64,000 nucleotides of DNA, from the NCBI RefSeq assembly GCF_003346815.1, contig NZ_CP031217.1:2170001-2234000 (forward strand). Direction: 5' to 3'. Shown in pieces: positions 9,325 through 17,213 of this stretch. The stretch's first letter is position 1. Each line of letters opens with the position of its first letter. Source of the stretch: Halarcobacter bivalviorum (lineage in GTDB: Bacteria > Campylobacterota > Campylobacteria > Campylobacterales > Arcobacteraceae). The notes under the pieces were generated by a model. That model did no database searches. It was not told where the DNA came from and worked only from the letters and a program-made list of their open reading frames with translations. A program made the translations under genes and the position numbers.

Positions 9325-10487
9325 AAGAGATTAAACCTTTAATGCTCATTACTATCTTGTGTGCTTCATCAATGATGGCTTTTTTAGCTGTTGTTGGTCC
9401 AATAATTAGAGAACTAAAGTTACAAGAGTGGCATGCTGGGCTTATGGTCGCACTTGCAGGAGTTGCATGGTTTATATTATCAAGATTTTGGGGTAAAAAA
9501 AGTGATTTCTATGGAAGAAAAAATATCTTAGTTTTCGCAAGTATTGGATTTTTCTTTTCATACTTATTACTTGCTCTTTTTGTAAATTATGCAATTATTA
9601 CACCACCAACTATTATCCTTTCTCTTAGTATATTAATTTTTACAAGAGTTATGATTGGAGTATTTTATTCTGCTATTCCACCTGTTTCAAATGCATTAAT
9701 TGCAGATAAAGTGGAAATAAAAAAAAGAACTTCTTATATGGCTAGTTTAGGAGCTGCAAATGGTATTGGTATGGTTTTAGGACCAATTATAGGAGGAGCA
9801 CTAGCAATTTATGGTTTAGCAGTACCGTTATATGTTGCTGCAATTTTACCTTTGCTTGCAGTTTTTATATTAATAATATTTTTAGAACCAAATAAAAAAA
9901 TAGAAAAAACTGAAACTTCAGTACTTAAATTTTTTGATAAAAGAATTAGAATACCAATGCTTGCTTCTTTTTTTACTATGTTTTGTATTGTTACTTCTCA
10001 AGTTTGTTTGGGTTTTTATATTTTAGATAAATTTAATATCTCTTCTATTGATGCAGCAAAAGTAACAGGTTATATCTTAGCTATTACAGGTATAGTTTTT
10101 ATTATTACGCAAATAATAGTTTCTAAACTAAAAAATATAAACCCTTATAGCTGGTTACTTATAGGTTCTATTTTGACAACAATAGGTTATTTTTTTATTA
10201 GTTTTATATCAACAAAAATTGAATTAACTTTGGGTCTTGCAATTGGAGTTGCAGGTTTAGGCATGGTCATGCCTGCTTTTATGGCAATTACTGCAAATAG
10301 TGTAGAAGCTCATGAACAAGGAGTTGCAGCAGGTACAGTATCTGCTTCACAAGGTTTAGGTATTATAATTGGTCCACTTTTTAGTACTATACTTTATGAG
10401 ATAAATCCTACTTATCCTTTCTTATTTTCAGCTTTTCTTTTTTCTGTATTGACTATAATTGCGTTTTTATATAAGAAAGGCTTATAA
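9321..10487 (+). CDS. MFS efflux-type transporter
   Basis: Second MFS protein, 388 residues, 12 hydrophobic segments. It carries the drug-efflux type motifs: SRFWGKKSDFYGRKN in the loop between helices 2 and 3, and GPIIGG in helix 5. This places it nearer drug:H+ antiporters (TetA/Bcr type) than the preceding MFS. AAGGAG lies 7 bases before the start and it overlaps the upstream gene by 4 bases, so it belongs to the same transcript. Possible roles are export of the stripped siderophore or of a toxic by-product; the sequence alone cannot decide. Confidence 0.75.
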   Translation: MKEIKPLMLITILCASSMMAFLAVVGPIIRELKLQEWHAGLMVALAGVAWFILSRFWGKKSDFYGRKNILVFASIGFFFSYLLLALFVNYAIITPPTIILSLSILIFTRVMIGVFYSAIPPVSNALIADKVEIKKRTSYMASLGAANGIGMVLGPIIGGALAIYGLAVPLYVAAILPLLAVFILIIFLEPNKKIEKTETSVLKFFDKRIRIPMLASFFTMFCIVTSQVCLGFYILDKFNISSIDAAKVTGYILAITGIVFIITQIIVSKLKNINPYSWLLIGSILTTIGYFFISFISTKIELTLGLAIGVAGLGMVMPAFMAITANSVEAHEQGVAAGTVSASQGLGIIIGPLFSTILYEINPTYPFLFSAFLFSVLTIIAFLYKKGL

Positions 10488-10488
10488 A

Positions 10489-11040
10489 ATGTTAGAAGTT
10501 GTTATTTTAGCAATTGCACTTAGTATGGATGCTTTTGCTGTTTCAATTGGTTTAGGAATAAAAAATAAAGAAAAAATAAAAAGTCTTGCAATTATTGCTG
10601 GTCTTTATTTTGGTATTTTTCAAGCTCTAATGCCTTTTATTGGTTATGCAGGTGGAGTAGGATTAAAAGATATAATTGGTGGTTATGACTATTGGATTGC
10701 CTTTGTTCTACTTCTTTTAATTGGTGGGAAAATGATTTATGAAGCCTTTGGTGAACCTGTAGAAGAGGAAATTACAAAGGTTTCTCATAAGATTTTATTA
10801 ACTCTTGCAATTGCTACAAGTATTGATGCTATGGCAGCAGGATTTACTTTACATCTATTTAACCTAAATGTTTATTTATCTTTAGCAATTATCGGTATTA
10901 CTACATTTATCTTCAGTATTTTTGGTGTATATCTTGGTTCTAAAGGTGGAGCAAAATATGAAAGCAAAGCTGAAATTCTAGGTGGAGTTATTCTAATCAT
11001 TATTGGATTTAAAATTCTTTTACAAAATCTACTAGTATAA
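10489..11040 (+). CDS. mntP: Manganese efflux pump MntP
   Basis: Small inner-membrane Mn(II) exporter of 183 residues with six hydrophobic segments in two repeats, including the paired motifs SMDAFAVSIGLG near the N terminus and SIDAMAAGF in the second half, whose Asp residues are conserved in MntP. An open frame exists from 10459, but the start at 10489 fits the family and is one base after the stop of the upstream MFS gene, with AAGAAAGG upstream. It is followed by a clear terminator. Its place behind an iron-uptake operon suggests that Mn export is linked to iron status, although no separate Fur or MntR site is visible. Confidence 0.92.
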   Translation: MLEVVILAIALSMDAFAVSIGLGIKNKEKIKSLAIIAGLYFGIFQALMPFIGYAGGVGLKDIIGGYDYWIAFVLLLLIGGKMIYEAFGEPVEEEITKVSHKILLTLAIATSIDAMAAGFTLHLFNLNVYLSLAIIGITTFIFSIFGVYLGSKGGAKYESKAEILGGVILIIIGFKILLQNLLV

Positions 11041-11075
11041 AGAGGTTTCTGCCTCTTTATATTTTTGTTTTTCTA
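11039..11075 (+). terminator. Rho-independent terminator after mntP
   Basis: AAAGAGG / CCTCTTT stem with a 6-base loop is followed by ATATTTTTGTTTTT. It probably closes the iron-uptake and mntP transcript. Confidence 0.85.
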
Positions 11076-11078
11076 AGT

Positions 11079-11084
11079 TATAAT
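11079..11084 (+). promoter_or_regulatory. -10 box for the TAXI protein gene
   Basis: TATAAT lies 28 bases before the start of the next gene and directly after a terminator. No clear -35 box is seen, as usual in Campylobacterota. Confidence 0.55.
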
Positions 11085-11111
11085 AAAAGAAAATAATAAA
11101 AAGAGAAACAA

Positions 11112-12389
11112 ATGAAATATAAATTTTTTACAATATCTATTCCTATTTTACTCCTTGTAATCGCTTCATTTTATATCACTTCAAAATTTATAAAACCTGC
11201 TCCAAAAAAAGAGATAACTATTGCAACAGGCACAAAAAATGGGAACTACTATAAAACAGCACTAATTTATAAAGAACTTCTAGAAAAAGAGAATGTAAAA
11301 GTAAACCTTTTAACTTCAGAAGGTTCTATTGATAATATAAAACTACTAAAAGAAAATAAAGCTGATATTGCTTTTTTACAAAATGGAACAATTAAAAGTC
11401 ATCAAGAAGATATTAAATCTTTAGCCTCTATTTATTATGAACCTTTATGGGTTTTTTATAGAAATGAAGGTTTTTCAATAAACTATGTTATTCAACTAAT
11501 TTCTAAAAAAATATCTATTGGAAAAGAAGGTAGTGGAACAAAAGATTTAGCATTAAAAGTTTTGGAAGATAATGGAATAAATAAAGAAAACTCTCAAATT
11601 TTCAATTATGATGCAAATAGAGCAAAAGATGAACTTATAAAAGGAAATATTGATGCTATGTTTGTAGTCTCTTCACATAATTCAGAGGCGATAAGAGAGT
11701 TACTTTCTAATCCTAAAATAAATGTTTTAAGTTTTAAAAGAGCAAAAGCCTATAGTAGAAAATATCCATTTTTAGAGGCTTTAACTCTATATGAAGGTAC
11801 TTTAGATTTATATAAAAACTTACCAGATGAGAATATAAACCTCTTAGCTACAACTGCAAATTTAGTTGTAAAAAGTGATTTTTCAGAAGAACTTATTAGA
11901 TTAGTTTTAAAAAAAGTAAAAGAAGTACATGAGAAAAAAGACCTATTTGCAAAACCACAACAGTTTCCAAATAATATAAATATGCAACTTGAAATGCATG
12001 AAGAAGCTCAAAGGTATTTTGAGTATGGAGATACTTGGTTAGAGAAGATATTTCCCTATTGGATTGCTTCAAATATTGATAGATTAAAGCTTTTAATTAT
12101 TCCCTTATTAACTCTACTTTTCCCTCTATTTAAAGGATTTTTCCCACTTTACACTTGGACTATGCGTTCTAAAATCTATAAATGGTATGAAAAAGTTAGA
12201 AAATTAGATAATAATATAGAAACTTTAGAGAAAAAACAGTTAGAAGAAGAGCTATTAAATATTCAAAACCTAAAGAGTGAAATACAAAAAGAGACAAGAG
12301 TTCCACTCTCTTTTATGGGTGAATATTACAATCTACAGCTACACCTCGATTTAATCGAAACCAAGATAGAGAAAAAGCTTTCTTCATAG
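11112..12389 (+). CDS. TAXI-family TRAP solute-binding protein, membrane-anchored
   Basis: Protein of 425 residues related to TAXI-type TRAP substrate receptors. An N-terminal membrane helix (about residues 5-25) leads into the binding domain, which opens with TIATGTKNGNYYKTA and contains GKEGSGTKDLA. Unlike ordinary TAXI receptors of about 320 residues, it adds a second membrane helix near residues 320-345 and a C-terminal charged coiled segment of about 70 residues. No TRAP permease gene is nearby. It may therefore act as a sensor or accessory protein rather than a transporter subunit. It has its own promoter and lies ahead of trpS. Confidence 0.75.
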   Translation: MKYKFFTISIPILLLVIASFYITSKFIKPAPKKEITIATGTKNGNYYKTALIYKELLEKENVKVNLLTSEGSIDNIKLLKENKADIAFLQNGTIKSHQEDIKSLASIYYEPLWVFYRNEGFSINYVIQLISKKISIGKEGSGTKDLALKVLEDNGINKENSQIFNYDANRAKDELIKGNIDAMFVVSSHNSEAIRELLSNPKINVLSFKRAKAYSRKYPFLEALTLYEGTLDLYKNLPDENINLLATTANLVVKSDFSEELIRLVLKKVKEVHEKKDLFAKPQQFPNNINMQLEMHEEAQRYFEYGDTWLEKIFPYWIASNIDRLKLLIIPLLTLLFPLFKGFFPLYTWTMRSKIYKWYEKVRKLDNNIETLEKKQLEEELLNIQNLKSEIQKETRVPLSFMGEYYNLQLHLDLIETKIEKKLSS

Positions 12390-12406
12390 TTTAAAAACTC
12401 TTTAGA

Positions 12407-12412
12407 TATAAT
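12407..12412 (+). promoter_or_regulatory. -10 box for trpS
   Basis: GATATAATGC contains TATAAT, 31 bases before the TTG start proposed for trpS. Confidence 0.55.
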
Positions 12413-12443
12413 GCATCTTTAAAAAATTTTAAGGATGTATAAA

Positions 12444-13406
12444 TTGAGAATATTATCTGGAATTCAACCAAGTGGAACTTTACATATTGGTAACTACTTC
12501 GGAGCAATAAAAAGAATTATCGAATCACAAGATCAAGGTGATTTATTTGCATTTGTTGCCTCATATCATGCTTTAACAACAGTTAAAGAAAAAGAACTTT
12601 TAGAAAAAAATATCTTTGAAGCAGTAGTTAACTTTTTAGCTTTAGGAATGGACCCTGAGAAATCAACATTTTGGGTACAAAGCGATGTTAAAGAGGTACT
12701 TGAATTATACTGGATATTATCAAACCATACATCAATGGGACTTCTTGAAAGAGCTCACTCATATAAAGATAAAGTAGCAAAAGGTATTGTAGCAAGCCAT
12801 GGACTATTTTCTTATCCTGTTTTAATGGCTGCTGATATTCTACTTTACGATTCAAATCTAGTTCCTGTAGGAAAAGACCAAATTCAACACGTAGAGATGA
12901 CAAGAGATATTGCAAATAGCTTTAATCATCACTATAATACAGATATTTTTGTTTTACCTGAAGCAAAAGTTGATGAAACAGTAGCAACAGTTCCAGGAAC
13001 AGATGGAGCTAAAATGTCGAAATCATATGGAAATACAATCGATATGTTTGGAACAAAAAAAGGTATTAAAAAACAAGTTATGGGAATTGTGACTGACTCA
13101 AAAGAGTTAGATGAACCAAAAGATTATGAAAACTGTAATATCTATAAACTTTGTGAACTATTTATGAATGAGCAAGAACTAAAAGATTTACAAGGAAGAT
13201 ATGCTACTCCTGGAGAAGGATATGGACATTTCAAATTAACTTTACTTGATAAAATAAATGAACACTTTGCTCCATATCAAGAAAGAAGAGAACATCTATT
13301 AAATAATCCCAAAGAAGTAAAAGAAATTTTAGAGTTTGGTGCTAGCAAAGCAAGAAAAATTGCAAATGCAAAAATGGATAAAATTAGATCAATAGTTGGT
13401 CTGTAA
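12444..13406 (+). CDS. trpS: Tryptophanyl-tRNA synthetase
   Basis: Class I aminoacyl-tRNA synthetase that charges tRNA-Trp, 320 residues. It has the HIGH-type motif TLHIGN close to the N terminus and the KMSKS loop in GAKMSKSYGN. An ATG exists at 12435, but it overlaps the Shine-Dalgarno sequence AAGGA; the in-frame TTG at 12444 lies 8 bases after it and gives the family-typical N terminus MRILSGIQPSG. I therefore call the TTG start. The CBS-GGDEF gene follows after 9 bases and is probably cotranscribed. Confidence 0.95.
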   Translation: MRILSGIQPSGTLHIGNYFGAIKRIIESQDQGDLFAFVASYHALTTVKEKELLEKNIFEAVVNFLALGMDPEKSTFWVQSDVKEVLELYWILSNHTSMGLLERAHSYKDKVAKGIVASHGLFSYPVLMAADILLYDSNLVPVGKDQIQHVEMTRDIANSFNHHYNTDIFVLPEAKVDETVATVPGTDGAKMSKSYGNTIDMFGTKKGIKKQVMGIVTDSKELDEPKDYENCNIYKLCELFMNEQELKDLQGRYATPGEGYGHFKLTLLDKINEHFAPYQERREHLLNNPKEVKEILEFGASKARKIANAKMDKIRSIVGL

Positions 13407-13415
13407 GGATAAAAA

Positions 13416-14759
13416 ATGATACCTGAAGTATTAGATATAGCAATTAAAGATGTTGTTTCAATAGATGCAAATCAACCTTTAGAAGAGGCTGTAAAAATAA
13501 TGGCTGCTTCAAACTTAAGGACTATTGTTATAAAAGATACTTCCTCGTATAAGATTTTAACTACTGCTCAATTAATAGATTTTAAATTAGAAAGAGTAAA
13601 CTACTCTACAAAGTTAAAAGATTTAAAATTAAAAAGAGTAAAAGAGATTAGCAAGAATTTAAATCTTATAAACCTTCTAAATGAAATCAATTCTACAGAA
13701 GAGTACATGGTAGTGAAAGATGAAAATAATGAGCTGGCAGGTATTCTTTCATATACTGATATTATAAATAACATAGACCCTCAAATTTTAATGGAAAAAC
13801 AGACTTTAGGTAATTTAATTTTAAATTATCAAGCTGTTTTTACTTATGAAAATTCTTCAGCACTTCATGCTGTAAAACTTATAAAAAATAGTGGAACAGA
13901 TGCAGTTATAATCAAAGACAATGATGAAAAAGCAGTAGGGATTTTTACGTCAAAAGATTTTATTAACCTTATTCACTTAGATTGTGATTTAACTCAAAGT
14001 ATTTCAAAGTTTATGACAAGCCCAATTAAAACTTTAAATGAGCATTCAACTATTGCGGAAGCCTTAGCTTTTATTAGAAAACAAAAATTCAAAAGAATAA
14101 TAATTGAAAATGAACAAGGTTTTGTTACAGGGATAATCTCTCAAAAAGAACTTTTAAGAATTGTTTATAATAAGTGGATTGAACTTATGAAAAAAGAGGG
14201 AAATAAAATCTCTAAAACAAATGAAGAGTTAATCCAAACAAAAAGCCAACTTGAAGAAGTTGCAGCAACAGACTATTTAACTAAAATATACAATAGACAA
14301 AAGTTTGAATCTTTTTTAGAGTATGAGATAAATAAACTAAATAGATATGATAATGGAAGTTTTACTTTGCTTTTAGTTGATATTGACCATTTCAAAAGAA
14401 TCAATGATTCATATGGACATTTAAAAGGAGACTCTGTTTTAAAAGAGTTTGCAAAAATATTAAAACTTAGCTCACGACAAAGTGATGTTGTTGCAAGATG
14501 GGGAGGAGAGGAATTTGTTGTTCTTCTTCCTCACACAGGGGTTGAAGAAGCAATTTTAGTTGCAGAAAAACTTCGTTCTACAGTAGAAATCCATGACTTT
14601 AAAGATAATCTTGAATTGACTTGTTCTATAGGTATTTCTCAGTTTCATAAAGATGATACAAAAAGAGAAGTTTTTAATAGAGCAGATAATGCTTTATATA
14701 AAGCAAAAGCTTTAGGAAGAAATAGAATAGAGATAGAAGTTTTAACTTGTAATGTTTAA
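13416..14759 (+). CDS. Diguanylate cyclase with four CBS domains
   Basis: Cytoplasmic protein of 447 residues with no membrane helices. Four CBS motifs occupy about residues 1-270 as two Bateman pairs, followed by a short coiled coil and a GGDEF domain (about 280-447). The active-site loop is GGEEF at 363-367 with the inhibitory RxxD site (R354-D357) nine residues before it, so it should make c-di-GMP and be product-inhibited. CBS pairs commonly bind adenine nucleotides, which suggests control by energy charge; this is inference. The gene end carries a terminator stem shared with the convergent methyltransferase. Confidence 0.9.
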   Translation: MIPEVLDIAIKDVVSIDANQPLEEAVKIMAASNLRTIVIKDTSSYKILTTAQLIDFKLERVNYSTKLKDLKLKRVKEISKNLNLINLLNEINSTEEYMVVKDENNELAGILSYTDIINNIDPQILMEKQTLGNLILNYQAVFTYENSSALHAVKLIKNSGTDAVIIKDNDEKAVGIFTSKDFINLIHLDCDLTQSISKFMTSPIKTLNEHSTIAEALAFIRKQKFKRIIIENEQGFVTGIISQKELLRIVYNKWIELMKKEGNKISKTNEELIQTKSQLEEVAATDYLTKIYNRQKFESFLEYEINKLNRYDNGSFTLLLVDIDHFKRINDSYGHLKGDSVLKEFAKILKLSSRQSDVVARWGGEEFVVLLPHTGVEEAILVAEKLRSTVEIHDFKDNLELTCSIGISQFHKDDTKREVFNRADNALYKAKALGRNRIEIEVLTCNV

Positions 14760-14772
14760 ACTTCTATTTTTT
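14734..14772 (+). terminator. Terminator overlapping two convergent gene ends
   Basis: TAGAAGTTT and AAACTTCTA form a 9-bp stem with a 15-base loop, followed by TTTTTT. The hairpin lies across the stop codon of the GGDEF gene, and the T run lies inside the last codons of the minus-strand methyltransferase gene. Confidence 0.65.
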
Positions 14773-15459
14773 ACAAATATAGATTTGTTTATCTGCTTTT
14801 TCATCACTATGAAGATTGAAGTCTCTTAACTCTTCAACTTCAAAACCAACCTTTTTTAGCATCTTTTTTAATCTATCTTTACTATGATAATATTGAGTTA
14901 TAAAATCACTCTCTTTTTTAAAGTTTTCATTTTCTTGTTTTGTAAATAGTGTTAAGTTAGTAATTAATTTTTCATCTTCGTAAATTGCATCAATTCCTAT
15001 AAACTTATCTTCAAAATCTATAGTTATACAACCTTGTGCTATCTCTTCAAAACCATAAAGAGTATTTACATCAAAGATAAAATATCCTTTATCATTTAAA
15101 GCTTTGTAAATGTTCTCAAAAAACTCTTTTAAACTATCTTTTGGAATATAATTTATCACATCAAAAATAGCTGTTGCACAATCATATTTTTCTTTTACAT
15201 CTTTTAAGTCAATACATGCAACATTTTCTACACCTCTTTGTTTACAAGCTTCAATTTGTTCACTACTTAAATCAATTCCATATGCTTTTTTTTGATTTAG
15301 ATTAAGACTTTCAATAAAAAAACCTTGTCCACAACCTACATCTAAAATATTGTCTAACTCTTTATCAAAAACAATAGACATAAACTCATTATGTAAGTTA
15401 TAAACCTCATCTTGAAAGTCTAAAAAAGGCTCTATCTTAGAGTATAAATTTAATCCCAT
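14764..15459 (-). CDS. SAM-dependent class I methyltransferase
   Basis: Protein of 231 residues with the SAM-binding motif ILDVGCGQGFF near residue 40, an acidic end to the second strand (YGIDLSSEQ) and the motif-IV region CATAIFDVINYIP. The fold is clear but the substrate is not. It overlaps the end of hisG by 10 bases and lies last in a four-gene minus-strand run, so it is translationally coupled to hisG. A role in small-molecule or protein methylation cannot be distinguished. Confidence 0.8.
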   Translation of the reverse strand: MGLNLYSKIEPFLDFQDEVYNLHNEFMSIVFDKELDNILDVGCGQGFFIESLNLNQKKAYGIDLSSEQIEACKQRGVENVACIDLKDVKEKYDCATAIFDVINYIPKDSLKEFFENIYKALNDKGYFIFDVNTLYGFEEIAQGCITIDFEDKFIGIDAIYEDEKLITNLTLFTKQENENFKKESDFITQYYHSKDRLKKMLKKVGFEVEELRDFNLHSDEKADKQIYICKK

Positions 15460-16067
15460 TGAATAACAGCTTCTAACTTCTCTTTTAAATCAAAAATCTT
15501 ATCTTTTTTTGCATAATAAGAGTTTTTGTTTGCAATTAAGTGAGCAGAACTTTCCATAATTGTAGGCCCTACTTCTAACCCATTTTGCTTCATTGTTGCA
15601 CCAGTTTCTACAATATCAACGATACAATCAGCAAGATTTACTAATGGAGCTAATTCTATAGAACCATAAAGTTTAATAATATCGACTGCCATTGCTTTTT
15701 CTTCAAAATATCTTTTTGCAATTTTTTCATGTTTTGTAGCAACAGTAATTTTACTTTTTGTCATATCAAGTTCTTGTCCTTTGATAAGTCCAAAAGCAAC
15801 TTTACAAAAGCCTAGTTGTAAGTCAAGTAGTTTAATTAAGTCATACTCTTTTTCTTCTAATACATCAAGTCCAACTACACCTAAATCTGCTGCTCCATGC
15901 ATTACATAAGTAGGTACATCTTGATTTCTTACATTTAAAAATCTAAATCCAGCTTTTTCTAAAATAAGTTTTCTATCTTCAAAAATGAACTCTTCATCAA
16001 ATGCTTGTTCAAACTTAGAAAGAGTCTCTTGCGCAATTCTTCCTTTAGGTAATGCAATTGTTAGCAT
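15450..16067 (-). CDS. hisG: ATP phosphoribosyltransferase, short form
   Basis: First enzyme of histidine synthesis, condensing ATP and PRPP, 205 residues. The N terminus LTIALPKGRI and the motif DIVETGATMKQNGL (PRPP-binding loop) are diagnostic. Its length and the missing C-terminal regulatory domain make it the short HisG form, which normally needs HisZ as partner; hisZ is not in this window. A TTG at 16070 precedes the ATG at 16067; AAGG lies 7 bases before the ATG, which I prefer. The start overlaps the end of coaX. Confidence 0.95.
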   Translation of the reverse strand: MLTIALPKGRIAQETLSKFEQAFDEEFIFEDRKLILEKAGFRFLNVRNQDVPTYVMHGAADLGVVGLDVLEEKEYDLIKLLDLQLGFCKVAFGLIKGQELDMTKSKITVATKHEKIAKRYFEEKAMAVDIIKLYGSIELAPLVNLADCIVDIVETGATMKQNGLEVGPTIMESSAHLIANKNSYYAKKDKIFDLKEKLEAVIQWD

Positions 16068-16671
16068 CAATTATCCTTCTCATATTTTCAAAAATTATAT
16101 CTTTTTTATAGATGCTATTGTCAAAGAATTTACTTAAAAATTCCCCATCTCCACCAGTAAAAGTAATCTGCTTCTTTTTACTTACTTTTTTAATTGGTTC
16201 TATAATTGATTTTAATATAGCATAAGAGATTGCATCTTTAGTACAAAGGGGGATTTTATCTAAATTTACCTTTGTATTTAAATCAACATCTAGTTTATGT
16301 GAAATTTGAGGGTAAATATCTCTAAAAGCTTTAAGCCCAGGAAGTATAAAACCACCTTTATGTTTTTTCTTTTTCATAATATCAACTGTTATAGCACTTC
16401 CTGCATCTACTAAAATTGTATCTTCTAAAAAACAACAAGCAATTTTTCTATCTAATCCCATCCCCACGTATTTTGTCTTAAACTCTAAATATGGTTCTAA
16501 GTCTATAATATCATCATTTTTGTGTTTTAATTTTGCAGTTGCATTTTCATTTACAGAGATATAATAGATTCTCTCCTTAAAATCTGGTATTTCTGAGTTT
16601 ACTAAATATCTTTGTTCTTCTCCATTGATATTAAAATGAAAAGTTGTATTACCAATATCACATAAAATCAA
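16045..16671 (-). CDS. coaX: Type III pantothenate kinase
   Basis: Phosphorylates pantothenate in the first step of coenzyme A synthesis, 208 residues. The N-terminal phosphate loop DIGNT, the VGMGLDRKIAC segment, the catalytic-type VDAGSAITVD and the TGGDG motif near the C terminus mark the CoaX (type III) family. The start codon is TTG at 16671, overlapping the end of the upstream unknown gene by 14 bases; no in-frame ATG would keep the DIGNT motif. It overlaps hisG at its 3' end, so the minus-strand operon is tightly coupled. Confidence 0.92.
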   Translation of the reverse strand: MILCDIGNTTFHFNINGEEQRYLVNSEIPDFKERIYYISVNENATAKLKHKNDDIIDLEPYLEFKTKYVGMGLDRKIACCFLEDTILVDAGSAITVDIMKKKKHKGGFILPGLKAFRDIYPQISHKLDVDLNTKVNLDKIPLCTKDAISYAILKSIIEPIKKVSKKKQITFTGGDGEFLSKFFDNSIYKKDIIFENMRRIIDANNCIT

Positions 16672-16990
16672 CTCTTACACTCCACTTATTATCTTCTAAT
16701 AACTTTTTAGCTTTTGAACATAAAGCAGAGCTAATAAGTAACTCTTTTTTCTTAAAATTATGTTCTTTATATTGTGCTAAGTCAAACTCTAATTGCATTA
16801 AATCTTCTGCATTTTTTCTTATAAATCTACTCTTTGAATCAACAATAAATATTGCGTAATACTCTTTTTTAACAGATGTTGATACAAATATTTTAATTTT
16901 TTTTCTACTTTTTAACTCTTTGGGGCTAATCTCTTCTATCTCTTTAAATAGAATATCTTTGTCTAAATAATATCTTGTTATATCTTTCAA
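16658..16990 (-). CDS. Unknown protein preceding coaX
   Basis: Protein of 110 residues that I do not recognise. It has no signal peptide or membrane helix, is Lys-rich, and looks like an alpha/beta domain (strands KIKIFVST and YYAIFIVDSK followed by helices). The start is TTG at 16990, with AAGGG 5 bases upstream, and a -10 box lies about 30 bases further up. It is first in an operon with coaX and hisG and its end overlaps coaX. A housekeeping function linked to that operon is possible but unproved. Confidence 0.7.
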   Translation of the reverse strand: MKDITRYYLDKDILFKEIEEISPKELKSRKKIKIFVSTSVKKEYYAIFIVDSKSRFIRKNAEDLMQLEFDLAQYKEHNFKKKELLISSALCSKAKKLLEDNKWSVRVDFM

Positions 16991-17019
16991 TATATCCCTT
17001 ATTCTCTTATATTTTAGAT

Positions 17020-17025
17020 ATTATA
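17020..17025 (-). promoter_or_regulatory. -10 box of the coaX-hisG operon
   Basis: On the minus strand TATAAT stands about 30 bases before the TTG start of the first gene of the run ending at 14764. Confidence 0.55.
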
Positions 17026-17176
17026 TACAAAGCATATTTAGTATTTATTAAACTCCAATCATATATAATCCTAAAACAAATAATTAGATTTATTTTTTAA
17101 GTTATTATTTATAAATTAAATTTTATCTAAGCTTATTAAATAAACAATTACAAATTAAGTAAGAAACTTTTTTTGA

Positions 17177-17182
17177 TATAAT
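17177..17182 (+). promoter_or_regulatory. -10 box of the sensor kinase gene
   Basis: TTTTTTGATATAATATT contains TATAAT, 31 bases before the start at 17214. The 223-base gap between 16990 and 17214 otherwise holds only AT-rich sequence and the divergent minus-strand promoter. Confidence 0.6.
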
Positions 17183-17213
17183 ATTTTCACTTTGGCAACA
17201 ATTGGATTAATAG

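Noticed and set aside
16991-17213. Possible small gene in the 223-base gap before the sensor kinase
   Set aside because: All frames are short and lack a ribosome binding site; only divergent promoters are seen.
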